64,000 nt of DNA from Oscillatoria sp. (GCA_011390515.1 JAABSJ010000005.1:1-64000); one strand, 5' to 3'. Positions 42,454 to 52,216 are shown, counted from the stretch's first letter. Numbers and translations are program-made. Notes: generated by a model from the sequence alone, not told the origin.

Positions 42454-44520
42454 ATGGAACTCGCCCTCGGCTTTTTGAAGAACGAACCCATCTTTGCCTT
42501 TGCCGTTCTGTTGGCCGTTATTTTAGTCGTGCCAATTTTCTTTGAACGCCTACAACTGCCCGGATTAATTGGCCTCTTGGCGGCTGGGGTAGCCTTTGGA
42601 CCCAATGGATTGCAGCTTTTACAGCCGGAATCGGAAACCATGAAACTCCTGTCCGACATCGGGGTAGTTTACCTGATGTTTGTCGCCGGTCTGGAAATGG
42701 ATATGACCGAGTTTCAAAAGGTAAAAAATCGCTCCATTGGATTTGGAAGTATTACCTTTTTCCTTCCCCTGATTACCGGAACAATTATTGCTCGATTCTT
42801 TGGATTTAGTTGGAATGCTTCCCTATTAATTGGGTCGTTGCTGTCCTCTCATACTCCCCTCGGTTACCCGATTTTGAGTCGATTGGGATTGATGGGAAAT
42901 GAGGCGGTGATGGTGACCATTGGCGGAACCATTTTTACCAATATTCCGGCTTTGTTGGTCTTGGCGGTCTGCGTGAGCGTTCATGCTGGGAGTTTTAGTC
43001 TCCTAAATTTGGCAATCATGCTCGTCCTGTTAACCCTTTATACCGGCATTGTGCTGTTTGGGTTTGACTGGGCGGGACGGGAATTTTTTCGGCGGTCTGG
43101 AGATGAAGAAGGCAACCAATTTTTGTTTGTCTTGCTGGCAGTTTTCTTGGCCGCAGTTGGCGCTCAAATCATTGGTGTTGAAAAAATTGTTGGGGCATTT
43201 TTAGCCGGAATGGCCGTGAATGGCGCAATGGGTTCCGGTCCGGTGAAAGAAAAGGTCGTGTTTGTCGGAAGTGTCCTATTTATTCCCATTTTTATGGTGA
43301 ATTTAGGGCTATTAATTGACATCCCCGCTTTTATCGTAACCCTGACTTCATTTTGGTTGACCCTGGCGATTATTTCAGGACTCTTAATCAGCAAATTAGT
43401 CGCAGCATTATTAACTCAACTGCTGTATCGCTACACTCGTGCCGAGACTCTGGCAATTTGGTCCCTGTCTATTCCTCAAGTGGCGGCCACCCTGGCGGCA
43501 ACGATTGTGGGATATAACGCCTTAAACCCTTTAGGAGAGCGCTTGTTGAGTGAGGAAGTCCTGAATACGGTGATTGTGATGATGTTAGTCACCGCGACTT
43601 TAGGGCCATTTTTAACAGCACGGGCGGCAGCCAGTTTGACCCCACCGACGACTAATTTTGAGGCGGTGAAAACGCCTTTTGGTGAAGGGAATCAGCCGAC
43701 TGGTCCATTTACGGTGATTGTGCCGGTTTATAACCCAGAAACCGAAAGGAATTTAGTGGAAATGGCGGCGTTGCTGGTGCGCCAGGAAGAGGGCCGAATC
43801 GTTCCTTTGTCGATCGCCCGGGTGATGGCACAGATGGACGCCTCAGCAGTGGATGCCGCCCTGGTTCGCAGCGAGAAGTTAGTCGCCGCAGCGGTGCAAC
43901 TCTCTCAAGAATTTGGGGTCAAAGCCGAACCAGCAGTGCGGATTGATGATGATATTGCCCAAGGAATTGCTCATGCCAGTCGAGAGCAAAAAGCCAGTTT
44001 AATTGTGATGGGATGGGGGGAAACCACCACCCTGAGGGCGAGATTATTTGGCAACGTGATCGATCGCCTCTTATGGACGGCGCATTGTCCCGTAGCGGTG
44101 ACGCGCCTGCGCGGTTCACCCCTGCAAATGAAACGAATTTTAGTGTTGGTGGATAATCTTGTAGCGCGGGCGGTGTTTTCCGTGCGGTTTGCCTATAGTT
44201 TAGCCCAGATTAATGGGGGACAGGTGACCTTATTCCATGTTTGCGATCGGCGCACCCCGGAAGAGGTGAATGCTCGCATCCAAGCTCAACTTTCGGCCTT
44301 AATTACGGAATTAGCGCCGAGCAATCCGACACAAATTCAGATTGTGATTGCGCCGAATGATGATATCCCGGGGGCAATTCTCAACGAGGCGATCGGCTAT
44401 GATTTAGTGATTCTCCAAGGGATAAGACGGCGCACCATGTCCGGATTAGAGGTTGATGATGTCACCACAACTGTTATCCAGGAGCTTTCCTGTTCCCTGG
44501 TGATGTTGGGATCCAGCTAA
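42454..44520 (+). CDS. CPA2-family cation/proton antiporter with two USP domains
   Basis: A 688-residue membrane protein. Residues about 10-400 form the Na+/H+ exchanger domain with about 12-13 transmembrane segments; LPGLIGLLAAGVAFGPNG and LMFVAGLEMDM are typical of CPA2 carriers. The cytoplasmic C-terminus contains two universal-stress-protein-like domains (about 412-545 with ASLIVMGWGET and VIDRLLWTAHCPVAV, and about 550-688 with RILVLVDNLV and YDLVILQG). Antiporters fused to USP domains are common in cyanobacteria and probably adjust ion homeostasis in response to adenine nucleotides or second messengers. The gene is monocistronic, with a GC-rich terminator about 120 bases downstream. Confidence 0.93.
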   Translation: MELALGFLKNEPIFAFAVLLAVILVVPIFFERLQLPGLIGLLAAGVAFGPNGLQLLQPESETMKLLSDIGVVYLMFVAGLEMDMTEFQKVKNRSIGFGSITFFLPLITGTIIARFFGFSWNASLLIGSLLSSHTPLGYPILSRLGLMGNEAVMVTIGGTIFTNIPALLVLAVCVSVHAGSFSLLNLAIMLVLLTLYTGIVLFGFDWAGREFFRRSGDEEGNQFLFVLLAVFLAAVGAQIIGVEKIVGAFLAGMAVNGAMGSGPVKEKVVFVGSVLFIPIFMVNLGLLIDIPAFIVTLTSFWLTLAIISGLLISKLVAALLTQLLYRYTRAETLAIWSLSIPQVAATLAATIVGYNALNPLGERLLSEEVLNTVIVMMLVTATLGPFLTARAAASLTPPTTNFEAVKTPFGEGNQPTGPFTVIVPVYNPETERNLVEMAALLVRQEEGRIVPLSIARVMAQMDASAVDAALVRSEKLVAAAVQLSQEFGVKAEPAVRIDDDIAQGIAHASREQKASLIVMGWGETTTLRARLFGNVIDRLLWTAHCPVAVTRLRGSPLQMKRILVLVDNLVARAVFSVRFAYSLAQINGGQVTLFHVCDRRTPEEVNARIQAQLSALITELAPSNPTQIQIVIAPNDDIPGAILNEAIGYDLVILQGIRRRTMSGLEVDDVTTTVIQELSCSLVMLGSS

Positions 44521-44997
44521 CCGGACTCACTCATCCCACCGGAAGCACTGGGTTTCAATAGCACAATTTTGGCAATTCAATCCCGCTCTTTCCGGGATTC
44601 CGACTAGACCCTCTTGCTTCCATTCGGGATCGATCCCCCCAACCCCCCTTAAAAAGGGGGGCTTTTAAAAAAGGGAGGCTTTTTGGAATTCTGGAAGAAG
44701 TCTACGGACGCGAGTCAAGCTAGAGCCTAAATATAGAGTAGGGTAGGGATTGCCTACCCTACATCTGTACTCCCTCTTGCCAAGCAACTGGTTCACCCCT
44801 TCCTCCATCCCTCCCAAACCTAGACTCAACTCACGCCTGGAGTTCAGCTAACTGTTACACTGTAAAAACAAGCTTGCCACAGTCAACCGTGGGTCTTGCC
44901 GGTTCAATCCCCGGAGAGCCAAACAGTCTTGAAGTAAAGAGAAAGATACTTGTAGGGCAGGAGAAAGCAAGCGATGCAGAGAATAAGGAGGGAGGCA
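44521..44997. other. 0.48-kb intergenic region with terminator and tRNA-like fragment
   Basis: After the antiporter come a CCCCCCTT/AAGGGGGG hairpin (44641-44667), then GTAGGGTAGGGATTGCCTACCCTAC (44738-44762, a perfect short hairpin). At 44905-44925 the sequence GGTTCAATCCCCGGAGAGCCA resembles a tRNA T-arm and acceptor, but no cloverleaf can be built around it. AGGAGGGAGG just before 44998 is the ribosome site of the DUF262 gene. Confidence 0.5.
44641..44667 (+). terminator. GC-rich terminator after the antiporter gene
   Basis: CCCCCCTT pairs with AAGGGGGG across a short A loop and is followed by CTTTT. The motif is also a common intergenic repeat in cyanobacteria. Confidence 0.6.
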
Positions 44998-46155
44998 ATG
45001 CTAGAAGACGGTCTTGGCACTCAAGTTGAAGATAGCCAGGAACTACTTGAGGATCAATTTGAAGAGGAAGATGAAGAAGAGTTAGAGGAGGAACTGACTA
45101 TCCCGGTGAAGGATAGAAAGCTCGTCACGCATCCTTATGACTTTGTGATCCGATCGCTCAAAGCTCAGATTGATGACCAGACTCTGGTTTTGGCGGATAA
45201 ATTTCAGCGTCGGCAAGTTTGGGACCAAACCAAATGCAGTCGGTTGATCGAATCTCTCCTGCTGAATGTTCCCATTCCCGTCTGTTATTTTGCAGAATTA
45301 GATGATGGATCCTATAGCGTCATTGACGGTCAACAACGGTTGACCGCGATTTATCGGTTTCTCAATAATGAATTTCCCCTCCGGGCGTTAAAAATACTCC
45401 CCGACATTAACCGCAAACAATTTGAAGACCTTGAGGTATCTTACCAACGCTTGCTCCTATCCCGGACCATTCGTTGTATTGTCATCCTCAAAGAATCCCA
45501 CCCGGATATTAAATTTGATGTCTTTGAGCGCTTAAATACGGGATTTGTCCCCCTGAATGCTCAGGAAATCCGCAACAGCGTCTATCGTGGCAAGTTGAAT
45601 GATTTAATTTTAGAACTGTCCGAGGATGAGGTTTTCCAAAAAACTCGCCGGGTTCTGAATATCGATAAACGAATGCAAGATTGCGAAATGATTTTGCGCT
45701 TTTTTGCCTTCTTTTTCGACCCGATCGCCTATCGCGGCACCTTATCGAAATTCCTGGATCAATACCTAGAACAGGGAATTCATTTTGACGATGAAACCAT
45801 CGAGCATCATCGCGAAATCTTTAGAAAAACCATTGATGATGTGTTCGCGATTTTTGATTACGGAGCTTTCCGGCGCTATAATCCTGATACGGGATGGGAA
45901 AAATCTATCAACCGCGCTATTTATGATGTAATCATGCTCTCGTTTGCTTATGTCAGTTCCGAGGACATTCGCAGCAGCAAAACCGAGATTATTGAAGCAC
46001 TCAAAAAAGTGTGTCAAGACCCCGATTTTAGCGAAGCGATTACCTCCTCTACCAAAAATAGAGACCGGATTCAAACCCGGATCGACAAATGGCGAGATGC
46101 GATGACAGAGATCGGGTTGGATGTTCCGAAAATTAAAATCGGCAAAGACTCGTGA
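44998..46155 (+). CDS. DUF262 (GmrSD N-terminal-like, ParB/Srx fold) protein
   Basis: A 385-residue protein. After a strongly acidic N-terminal stretch (about 15-35, mostly Glu and Asp) comes the DUF262 domain with FQRRQVWDQTKCSRLIESLLLNVPIP, the signature VIDGQQRLTAIYRFL (about 110-124) and FDVFERLNTGFVPLNAQEIRN. The DGQQR motif is the NTP-binding and catalytic loop of this ParB/sulfiredoxin-like fold. DUF262 proteins occur in defence systems (GmrSD, BREX-like) and also as solitary genes. No DUF1524 HNH domain is fused or adjacent, so nuclease action is not evident. The ATG at 44998 has AGGAGG upstream. Confidence 0.9.
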   Translation: MLEDGLGTQVEDSQELLEDQFEEEDEEELEEELTIPVKDRKLVTHPYDFVIRSLKAQIDDQTLVLADKFQRRQVWDQTKCSRLIESLLLNVPIPVCYFAELDDGSYSVIDGQQRLTAIYRFLNNEFPLRALKILPDINRKQFEDLEVSYQRLLLSRTIRCIVILKESHPDIKFDVFERLNTGFVPLNAQEIRNSVYRGKLNDLILELSEDEVFQKTRRVLNIDKRMQDCEMILRFFAFFFDPIAYRGTLSKFLDQYLEQGIHFDDETIEHHREIFRKTIDDVFAIFDYGAFRRYNPDTGWEKSINRAIYDVIMLSFAYVSSEDIRSSKTEIIEALKKVCQDPDFSEAITSSTKNRDRIQTRIDKWRDAMTEIGLDVPKIKIGKDS

Positions 46156-46165
46156 ATCTGGGGGA

Positions 46166-46193
46166 AAAGAGGGAAGATACCATCACCCTCTTT
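46166..46193. terminator. bidirectional terminator between convergent genes
   Basis: AAAGAGGG (46166-46173) pairs with CCCTCTTT (46186-46193) around a 12-base loop, with A and T tracts on either side. It lies between the DUF262 gene and the deacetylase-family gene, which end toward each other. Confidence 0.7.
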
Positions 46194-46212
46194 AACCAAA
46201 GGCCAAGAAGTT

Positions 46213-47154
46213 CTAGGATAATTCCAGACAGCGCGCAATGGTGGCAATCACGGACTGACTGAGGGCATCTAGGTGATATCCTCCCTCCAATCCGAAGACG
46301 ATCCGGCGGGTCAGTTGCAAACAATAATCGGTGAGGATGCCGTAATCGTCCGGTTGCAGGTCGATTCGGGCTAAGGGGTCTGCCGCATTGGCATCATATC
46401 CAGCGCTCACCAGCAACAAATCCGGTTGAAACCGCCTCAAAAATGGCATCACCTTTTTCTCAAACAACACCTGATATTCGGCGAGGGTACTGCCTGCGGG
46501 GACAGGAAGATTGAGGATGTTATCATAAGGGCCGGTTTCATCCGCTGCGCCGGTCCCGGGATAGCAGGGGTATTGATGGAGAGAACAGTAGGCAATTTGG
46601 GGATTTTTTTCGACAATTTCCTGGGTGCCATTGCCATGATGCACGTCCCAGTCCAGGATGGCAACCCGTTGCAGTCCATGCTTTTCTAAGGCATGGGTGG
46701 CGGCGATCGCCGCATTGGAAAATAGGCAAAATCCCATGCCGCGATCGCTCTGTGCATGATGTCCCGGGGGTCGCGCCAACACGAACGCCGGTTCCCCCGT
46801 CTCCAAAACGCGATCGACTCCATCCAACCAGGCACTCACCGCCAGCAGCGCCACCTCGTAACTGTAACGAGAAACCGGGGTGTCCAGGTCTAACCGGCCC
46901 CCCCCACATTCAGCCAACATTTCGATTTCGTGAATATGGCGCGGCGTATGAACCTTCTGGATCGCCGATAGAACCGAGGCATGATGTCCCGGTGTCGGCA
47001 GGTGCCAGGACAGGCGACTGGCCCAGGGTAAGGCTTTTAACGCTTCGACAATGGCCGTTAACCGAGCAGGACGTTCCGGATGCGATCGCCCCGTATCATG
47101 GTCTAAAAATTCTTCCGAGTAAATTACAGAAAACAGTCCTTGGTCATTTGTCAT
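46213..47154 (-). CDS. histone deacetylase/acetoin-utilisation family amidohydrolase
   Basis: A 313-residue zinc-dependent deacetylase of the arginase/deacetylase fold, removing acetyl or acetylpolyamine groups from small molecules or proteins. Family motifs: HPERPARL near 25, LARPPGHHA (about 126-134), DWDVHHGNGTQE (about 168-179, metal Asp and His), SAGYDANAADP (about 247-257, second metal Asp) and LEGGYH (about 294-299). All catalytic positions are intact. The first six codons (MTNDQG) fall inside a GGTCATTTGTC intergenic repeat, and FSVIYSEEFLDHDTGRSHPERP after them is where relatives usually begin. Confidence 0.94.
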   Translation of the reverse strand: MTNDQGLFSVIYSEEFLDHDTGRSHPERPARLTAIVEALKALPWASRLSWHLPTPGHHASVLSAIQKVHTPRHIHEIEMLAECGGGRLDLDTPVSRYSYEVALLAVSAWLDGVDRVLETGEPAFVLARPPGHHAQSDRGMGFCLFSNAAIAATHALEKHGLQRVAILDWDVHHGNGTQEIVEKNPQIAYCSLHQYPCYPGTGAADETGPYDNILNLPVPAGSTLAEYQVLFEKKVMPFLRRFQPDLLLVSAGYDANAADPLARIDLQPDDYGILTDYCLQLTRRIVFGLEGGYHLDALSQSVIATIARCLELS

Positions 47155-47297
47155 GGGTCATTTGTCCTTGGTTGTTGGTCATTTGTCCTTGGTTGTTGGT
47201 CATTGGTCATTGGTCATTGGTCATTGGTCATTGGTCCTTGGTCTTCCCCCATCCAAAGGACAAATGACAAAGGACAAATGACCCATGACAAATGACT
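47140..47297. repeat. GGTCATTGGTCATT microsatellite-like repeat with inverted arm
   Basis: Multiple 7-mers of the type TTGGTCA and longer GGTCATTTGTCC units run from 47140 to 47237. An inverted arm of CAAAGGACAAATGAC units follows at 47253-47297, so the whole could fold back on itself. The left arm overlaps the first codons of the deacetylase-family gene. Confidence 0.85.
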
Positions 47298-47493
47298 AAT
47301 CCACTGATAATTATCCCCCCTCAAATAACACTCCACAAATCAGGGTATTTTAAGCCGTCAGCTTTGGCCCGAATCAGGTCAATCCATGTTAAAATATTAA
47401 TCACAATTTAGCAATATTTCGATGCGAGGTAGCATCAAATCGGTTCTGTAGCTCATTGTTATTTAGTCTCACTTTTTTGGAGTTTTTCATCTT

Positions 47494-50241
47494 ATGACCA
47501 CCTCCCAGGAGCGGATAATCCCGACGGATCTGCGGAATGAAATGCAACAGTCCTACCTCGAATACGCCATGAGCGTGATCGTGGGTCGGGCGCTCCCAGA
47601 TGCTAGGGATGGTCTCAAGCCTGTACACAGGCGGATTCTCTATGCCATGCACGAGTTGGGCTTGACCCCAGACCGCCCCTTTCGCAAATGCGCTCGTGTG
47701 GTCGGGGAAGTCCTCGGTAAGTACCATCCACACGGGGATACAGCGGTTTACGATGCCTTGGTGCGGATGGCCCAAGATTTTTCCATGCGATCGCCCCTGA
47801 TCAATGGTCACGGCAACTTTGGCTCCATTGACAACGACCCTCCGGCAGCCATGCGTTATACGGAATGTCGTCTCCAGTCCCTGAGCATGGATGCCATGTT
47901 GCGGGATATCGACCAAGAAACCGTCGATTTCATTGATAACTTCGATGGATCGCAGCAAGAACCGATTGTCCTACCCACCCGCGTCCCCCAACTCTTACTC
48001 AACGGGTCCTCTGGCATCGCCGTGGGGATGGCAACCAACATTCCTCCCCACAACTTGGGAGAACTCATGGATGGATTAGTGGCGCTGATCCACAATCCGG
48101 AGATTACCGATGTTGAGTTGATGCAATATATCCCGGGCCCCGATTTTCCCACGGGGGGCCAAATTCTAGGCGTCACCAGCATCCGGGAAGCCTATACCAC
48201 CGGACGGGGTTCGATTACCATGCGCGGCGTGGCTGCCATTGAAACCATCGAACATCGCGGACGTCCCGACAAAGACGCGATCGTGATTACCGAGTTGCCT
48301 TACCAAACCAATAAGGCATCGATGATTGAACGCATCGCCGAAATGGTGAATGAGAAGCGTCTCGAAGGTATCTCTGATATCCGGGATGAGAGCGATCGCG
48401 ACGGGATGCGAATCGTCATCGAACTCAAGCGCGATGCCTACCCCCGCGTCGTCCTCAATAACCTGTACAAACAAACCCCCTTACAGGCCAATTTCGGAGC
48501 CAATATGCTGGCGCTGGTCAACAGCGAACCGCAGTTACTCACCCTCAGACAGTTCCTCACCGTCTTCCTAGAATTCCGCATCGAAACCATCGAACGCCGG
48601 ACGCGCTATGAACTGCGAAAAGCCGAAGAACGGGACCACCTGTTACAGGGATTATTAATTGCCCTAGAGAATTTAGATAGCATTATTGCGCTAATTCGAC
48701 GGGCAGCGGATACCCCCAGTGCCAAACAAGAATTAATCGCCAATTATGAATTTTCTGAAGTCCAAGCCGATGCGATTCTGCAAATGCAATTGCGCCGCTT
48801 AACCGCCTTAGAAGCCGACAAAATTCACCAAGAACACGACGACCTGCAACTGACGATTACCGATTTGCGGGATATTTTGGCAAGGCGGGAACGGGTTTTA
48901 GAAATCATTGAAAACGAAGCGGCAGAACTCAAAACTCGGTTTTCCACCCCCCGTCGCACCGTCATCGAACACGCCGAAGGTGAAATCGATGTCACCGACT
49001 TAATCGCCAATGAAAAAGCCCTGGTGATGATTACGGAACAAGGGTATATCAAGCGGATGCCGGTGAATACCTTCGAGGCGCAAAGTCGAGCCACCCGAGG
49101 CAAATCTGGGGCGAAGATTAAAGAGGATGATGGGATTGCCCATTTCTTAACCTGTCGCGACCATGATGCCATTTTGTTCTTCAGCGATCGCGGGGTAGTC
49201 TATTGCCTGAATGCCTATCAAATTCCCACCGGGTCTCGCACCGCCCGAGGCATGGCAATTACTCAAATGTTGCCGATTCCCTTTAATGAAAAAATCACGT
49301 CTCTTGTCTCGGTGGAAGAATTCTCCGATGATGAATATTTAGTGATGCTCACGAAAGGCGGTTACATTAAAAAAACTGCCCTCTCTGCCTTTTCCAATAT
49401 CCGCGCCAATGGATTAATTGCTATCTCTTTATCCGAAGGCGACGAATTGCGTTGGGTCCGGAAATCGCGACCAGAAGATACAATTATCATCGGTTCTGCG
49501 AAGGGAATGGCGATTCATTTCAAAGCGGATCATAAACAACTGCGTCCTCTCGGTCGGGCCACCCGAGGGGTGAAATCCATGAACCTCCGTAAAGGGGACA
49601 ATATTATTAGCATGGATGTGCTTCCCTCCCAAGTGACTGCTGCAATGCAGGAGGCGATCGAGGATGAAAACCTCGAACTCGATGTAGAACTCGATGTAGA
49701 ACTCGATGTAGAACTCGATATCGAACTCGAACAGGAAGAAACGGATCTGCACACCGAGGGGACAGAAGGGGAAGAAGAGAACATTGCCGAAACCTCTTCC
49801 TATCCGGGTCCTTGGGCCTTGGTGATTACCACCTGCGGGTTTGGCAAACGGGTTCCGGTGACGCAATTCCGCCTCCAACGACGGGCCGGAAAAGGCGTTT
49901 GTGCGATTAAATTCCGCAATGAAAAAGACCGTCTCGCGGCCTTGCGAATCGTCAATGAAGATGATGAATTGATGATTGTGACCAATCGCGGGATTATCAT
50001 TCGGCAGGCGAGTAAGGCGATTTCTTCTCAATCGCGATCGGCCCGAGGGGTGCGAGTTCAGCGTCTCGATTCCTCCGATGCGATCGCTGGAGTTGCCTTA
50101 GTTCCCGCATCCGGTGAAGAAGATGACCTCACCACCGACAGCGCGATCGAGATAGAAATGGAAGCTGGAGTTGATGTAATCACCTCATCTGATGCGGACA
50201 ATGACCTCATCCCCGACGACGGTACCGAAGAGGAAAATTAA
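47494..50241 (+). CDS. gyrA: DNA gyrase subunit A
   Basis: The breakage-reunion subunit of gyrase, which introduces negative supercoils with GyrB. The N-terminal winged-helix and tower region (about 1-500) includes the catalytic Y122 in AMRYTECRL; the quinolone-determining region reads [10 protein letters not shown], with T83 and D87 in E. coli numbering. The C-terminal beta-pinwheel (about 505-850) has the blade motifs ATRGKSGAK and QRRAGKG, the latter a GyrA-box with Ala for the usual Gly. Between blades, residues about 724-770 form an acidic insert encoded partly by a 12-bp tandem repeat. The C-terminus is an acidic tail. GGAG lies about 11 bases before the ATG. Two terminators follow the gene. 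Confidence 0.96.
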   Translation: MTTSQERIIPTDLRNEMQQSYLEYAMSVIVGRALPDARDGLKPVHRRILYAMHELGLTPDRPFRKCARVVGEVLGKYHPHGDTAVYDALVRMAQDFSMRSPLINGHGNFGSIDNDPPAAMRYTECRLQSLSMDAMLRDIDQETVDFIDNFDGSQQEPIVLPTRVPQLLLNGSSGIAVGMATNIPPHNLGELMDGLVALIHNPEITDVELMQYIPGPDFPTGGQILGVTSIREAYTTGRGSITMRGVAAIETIEHRGRPDKDAIVITELPYQTNKASMIERIAEMVNEKRLEGISDIRDESDRDGMRIVIELKRDAYPRVVLNNLYKQTPLQANFGANMLALVNSEPQLLTLRQFLTVFLEFRIETIERRTRYELRKAEERDHLLQGLLIALENLDSIIALIRRAADTPSAKQELIANYEFSEVQADAILQMQLRRLTALEADKIHQEHDDLQLTITDLRDILARRERVLEIIENEAAELKTRFSTPRRTVIEHAEGEIDVTDLIANEKALVMITEQGYIKRMPVNTFEAQSRATRGKSGAKIKEDDGIAHFLTCRDHDAILFFSDRGVVYCLNAYQIPTGSRTARGMAITQMLPIPFNEKITSLVSVEEFSDDEYLVMLTKGGYIKKTALSAFSNIRANGLIAISLSEGDELRWVRKSRPEDTIIIGSAKGMAIHFKADHKQLRPLGRATRGVKSMNLRKGDNIISMDVLPSQVTAAMQEAIEDENLELDVELDVELDVELDIELEQEETDLHTEGTEGEEENIAETSSYPGPWALVITTCGFGKRVPVTQFRLQRRAGKGVCAIKFRNEKDRLAALRIVNEDDELMIVTNRGIIIRQASKAISSQSRSARGVRVQRLDSSDAIAGVALVPASGEEDDLTTDSAIEIEMEAGVDVITSSDADNDLIPDDGTEEEN
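49675..49734. repeat. 12-bp coding minisatellite inside gyrA
   Basis: Three exact copies of GAACTCGATGTA (49675-49710), then GAACTCGATATC and GAACTCGAACAG. It encodes repeating ELDV units within an acidic loop of the C-terminal domain. Because the unit is a multiple of three, copy-number change would not break the frame. Confidence 0.93.
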
Positions 50242-50259
50242 ATCCCTCTGAACCGTTAA

Positions 50260-50285
50260 AACTTGCCACAACTGGCAAGTTTTTT
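50260..50285 (+). terminator. rho-independent terminator of gyrA
   Basis: AACTTGCCA (50260-50268) pairs with TGGCAAGTT (50273-50281) with a 4-base loop, followed by TTTT. Confidence 0.9.
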
Positions 50286-50327
50286 ACCCTGCCAGTTGTA
50301 GCAAATTACCATGATTTTGTAATAGAA

Positions 50328-50354
50328 AAAGCGAGCATCCGGCTCGCTTTCTTT
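50328..50354 (+). terminator. second hairpin after gyrA
   Basis: AAAGCGAGC (50328-50336) pairs with GCTCGCTTT (50342-50350) around a 5-base loop and is followed by CTTT. It acts as a backup terminator or belongs to a repeat. Confidence 0.65.
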
Positions 50355-50362
50355 ATAACTAA

Positions 50363-50533
50363 GGGAACTCCAAAAAATAAAATCTCCAAAACGTTCGTTC
50401 GTAGTGACGGCTCAACGGAGTAGCCCCGTCAATGTAGGGGCGCAATGCTTGCGCCCCTGGGGCGCAAGCATTGCGCCCCTACAAATACCTTCCTTTCAGT
50501 TGAACCGTTGGATGATTTATATTTTGCAATCCC
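50363..50533. mobile_element. MITE-like element family C, copy 1 (171 bp, CTAA duplication)
   Basis: It begins GGGAACTCCAAAAAATAAAAT and ends TTATATTTTGCAATCCC, imperfect inverted termini. CTAA flanks both sides (50359-50362 and 50534-50537). The interior holds a GTAGGGGCGCAATGCTTGCGCCCC palindrome like that of the array at 4-246. It is inserted between the gyrA terminators and lnt. Confidence 0.75.
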
Positions 50534-50575
50534 CTAATTCGTATTATCAAAAAACATAATTCAAAACAAATAACC

Positions 50576-52216
50576 GTGTTAAACACTCTCAAACTGGCTT
50601 TAAAATCAAACAATTTCTGGAGATTAGCTGCCGCTTTATTCGGGGGTATTTTGATGGGATTAACTCCGGCCCCCTTTAATGCTTGGCCCTTGGCTTGGAT
50701 TGCCTTAGTTCCCCTGTGGATTCTTCTGGTCAAAACGGGAGAAAAGCCCTTACAAACTCAGCGCATCTGGCAATGGAAATTTTTAGGATTGCCCTTGTTA
50801 TGGGGAATCGGATATCACGGCATCGCCTTATTTTGGATTACCGGAATTCATCCGATGACTTGGTTGGGGGTTCCTTGGCTGGCAAGTTTGGCGATCGCCT
50901 CATTTTGTTGGACCTTTATCACCCTCTGGGGTGCGGCATTAGTCACCCTTTGGGCCATCATCCTAACCGCAATAACTCGCCTATTTACAGAGGTTTCTGG
51001 ACATCCTCTCTCTCCCTGGGTCCGGGTGGCGATCGCAACTGCCGTTTGGTGTAGTTTAGAAGCCTTATGGAGTGCCGGAAATCTCTGGTGGACCGCCCTC
51101 GCCTATACCCAAAGTCACCAAAACTTAGTTATTTTGCACCTGGGACAACTATCCGGTCCGACTACCATTACCGGGGCGATCGTTATCGTCAACGGGTTGA
51201 TTGCCGAAGCCATCCTGTCCTTAACTTCTGCCCCGAAATATGCCAACAAAACCCGAGGGTTATTATTCGCTTCTCCGATTATTTTATTGCTGATTTTACA
51301 TGGAATTGGATTGGCTCTCTACAATCGTCCTCTGACCCAATCTCCAGAAACTGCCTTAACCGTTGGCATCATTCAAGGGAATATTCCCAATGAGATTAAG
51401 TTTGATTCCCAAGGATGGCGTCGCGCCTTGGAGGGATATACGACAGGGTATCAACAGTTAGCCGAGGCGGGAGTGGATGGCATCTTGATTCCGGAAACTG
51501 CATTTCCCTATTTATGGACGCCAGAAAATATCCGTTACAGTTCCTTTTATCAAACTATTCTTGATTATAATGCCGTTGCTTGGGTGGGAACCTTTGGGAG
51601 TGGAGAGGGCAATTTTACCAATAGTTTAATCACCGTAACTCCCAATGGAGAAACCTTTAGCCGGTACGATAAAACCAAGCTGGTTCCCTTGGGAGAATAT
51701 ATTCCATTTGAGGAAATTTTTGGTAAAATCGTCTCCAGGTTATCGCCGTTAGAGGCGCGGTTAGTGGCGGGTAGACAGGACCAAGTTTTTGATACACCCT
51801 TCGGACGAGCGATCGCCGGGATTTGTTATGATTCTGCCTTTTCTGAACTGTTTCGACGACAAGCCGCAGGCGGAGGGGAGTTTATCCTGAGTGCGTCGAA
51901 TGATGCTCATTATACCGCAACCATGATGGAGCAACATCATGCTCAAGACGTAATGCGGGCGATCGAAACCGATCGCTGGGCAGTTCGTGCAACCAATACA
52001 GGTTATTCGGCGATCGTCAATCCCCAAGGCAAAACCCTCTGGATTTCTGAACAGAATATCTATCAAATTCATACCGATACCATTTACCGACGCCAAACTC
52101 AAACCTTATATGTGCGATGGGGCGATTGGTTATTATTTGGGTTCTGGGGAATAGCAGCGATCGGGTTTGGGCTGGATTACTGGACTGTAAAAAGTACAAT
52201 GAAAAGTTCTGTCTAA
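50576..52216 (+). CDS. lnt: apolipoprotein N-acyltransferase
   Basis: Transfers the third acyl chain to the N-terminal cysteine of lipoproteins in the cytoplasmic membrane. The 546-residue protein starts at GTG, giving LNTLKLALKSNNFWRLAAALFGGILMG. The N-terminal half has about six to eight transmembrane segments. The periplasmic nitrilase-like domain (about 265-510) contains the catalytic triad: E307 in LIPETAFPY, K366 in YDKTKLVPLGEYIPF and C417 in GICYDSAF. A final transmembrane segment lies near 520-540. The upstream family C element ends 39 bases before the start, so the promoter probably lies in or before that element. Confidence 0.95.
   Translation: MLNTLKLALKSNNFWRLAAALFGGILMGLTPAPFNAWPLAWIALVPLWILLVKTGEKPLQTQRIWQWKFLGLPLLWGIGYHGIALFWITGIHPMTWLGVPWLASLAIASFCWTFITLWGAALVTLWAIILTAITRLFTEVSGHPLSPWVRVAIATAVWCSLEALWSAGNLWWTALAYTQSHQNLVILHLGQLSGPTTITGAIVIVNGLIAEAILSLTSAPKYANKTRGLLFASPIILLLILHGIGLALYNRPLTQSPETALTVGIIQGNIPNEIKFDSQGWRRALEGYTTGYQQLAEAGVDGILIPETAFPYLWTPENIRYSSFYQTILDYNAVAWVGTFGSGEGNFTNSLITVTPNGETFSRYDKTKLVPLGEYIPFEEIFGKIVSRLSPLEARLVAGRQDQVFDTPFGRAIAGICYDSAFSELFRRQAAGGGEFILSASNDAHYTATMMEQHHAQDVMRAIETDRWAVRATNTGYSAIVNPQGKTLWISEQNIYQIHTDTIYRRQTQTLYVRWGDWLLFGFWGIAAIGFGLDYWTVKSTMKSSV

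Noticed and set aside
44860-44935. tRNA-like stretch with GGTTCAATCCCCGGAGAGCCA
   Set aside because: The T-arm does not pair properly (two mismatches in five), and no matching 5' acceptor or D-arm is found within 90 bases upstream.
47697-47760. Thr at gyrase position 83 as a quinolone-resistance change
   Set aside because: Thr at this site is natural in many bacteria and appears usual in cyanobacteria, so it is not evidence of selected resistance.
49429-50031. Long antisense frames within gyrA, including a Ser-rich one
   Set aside because: Produced by the 12-bp minisatellite and biased codons of gyrA; no start signals.
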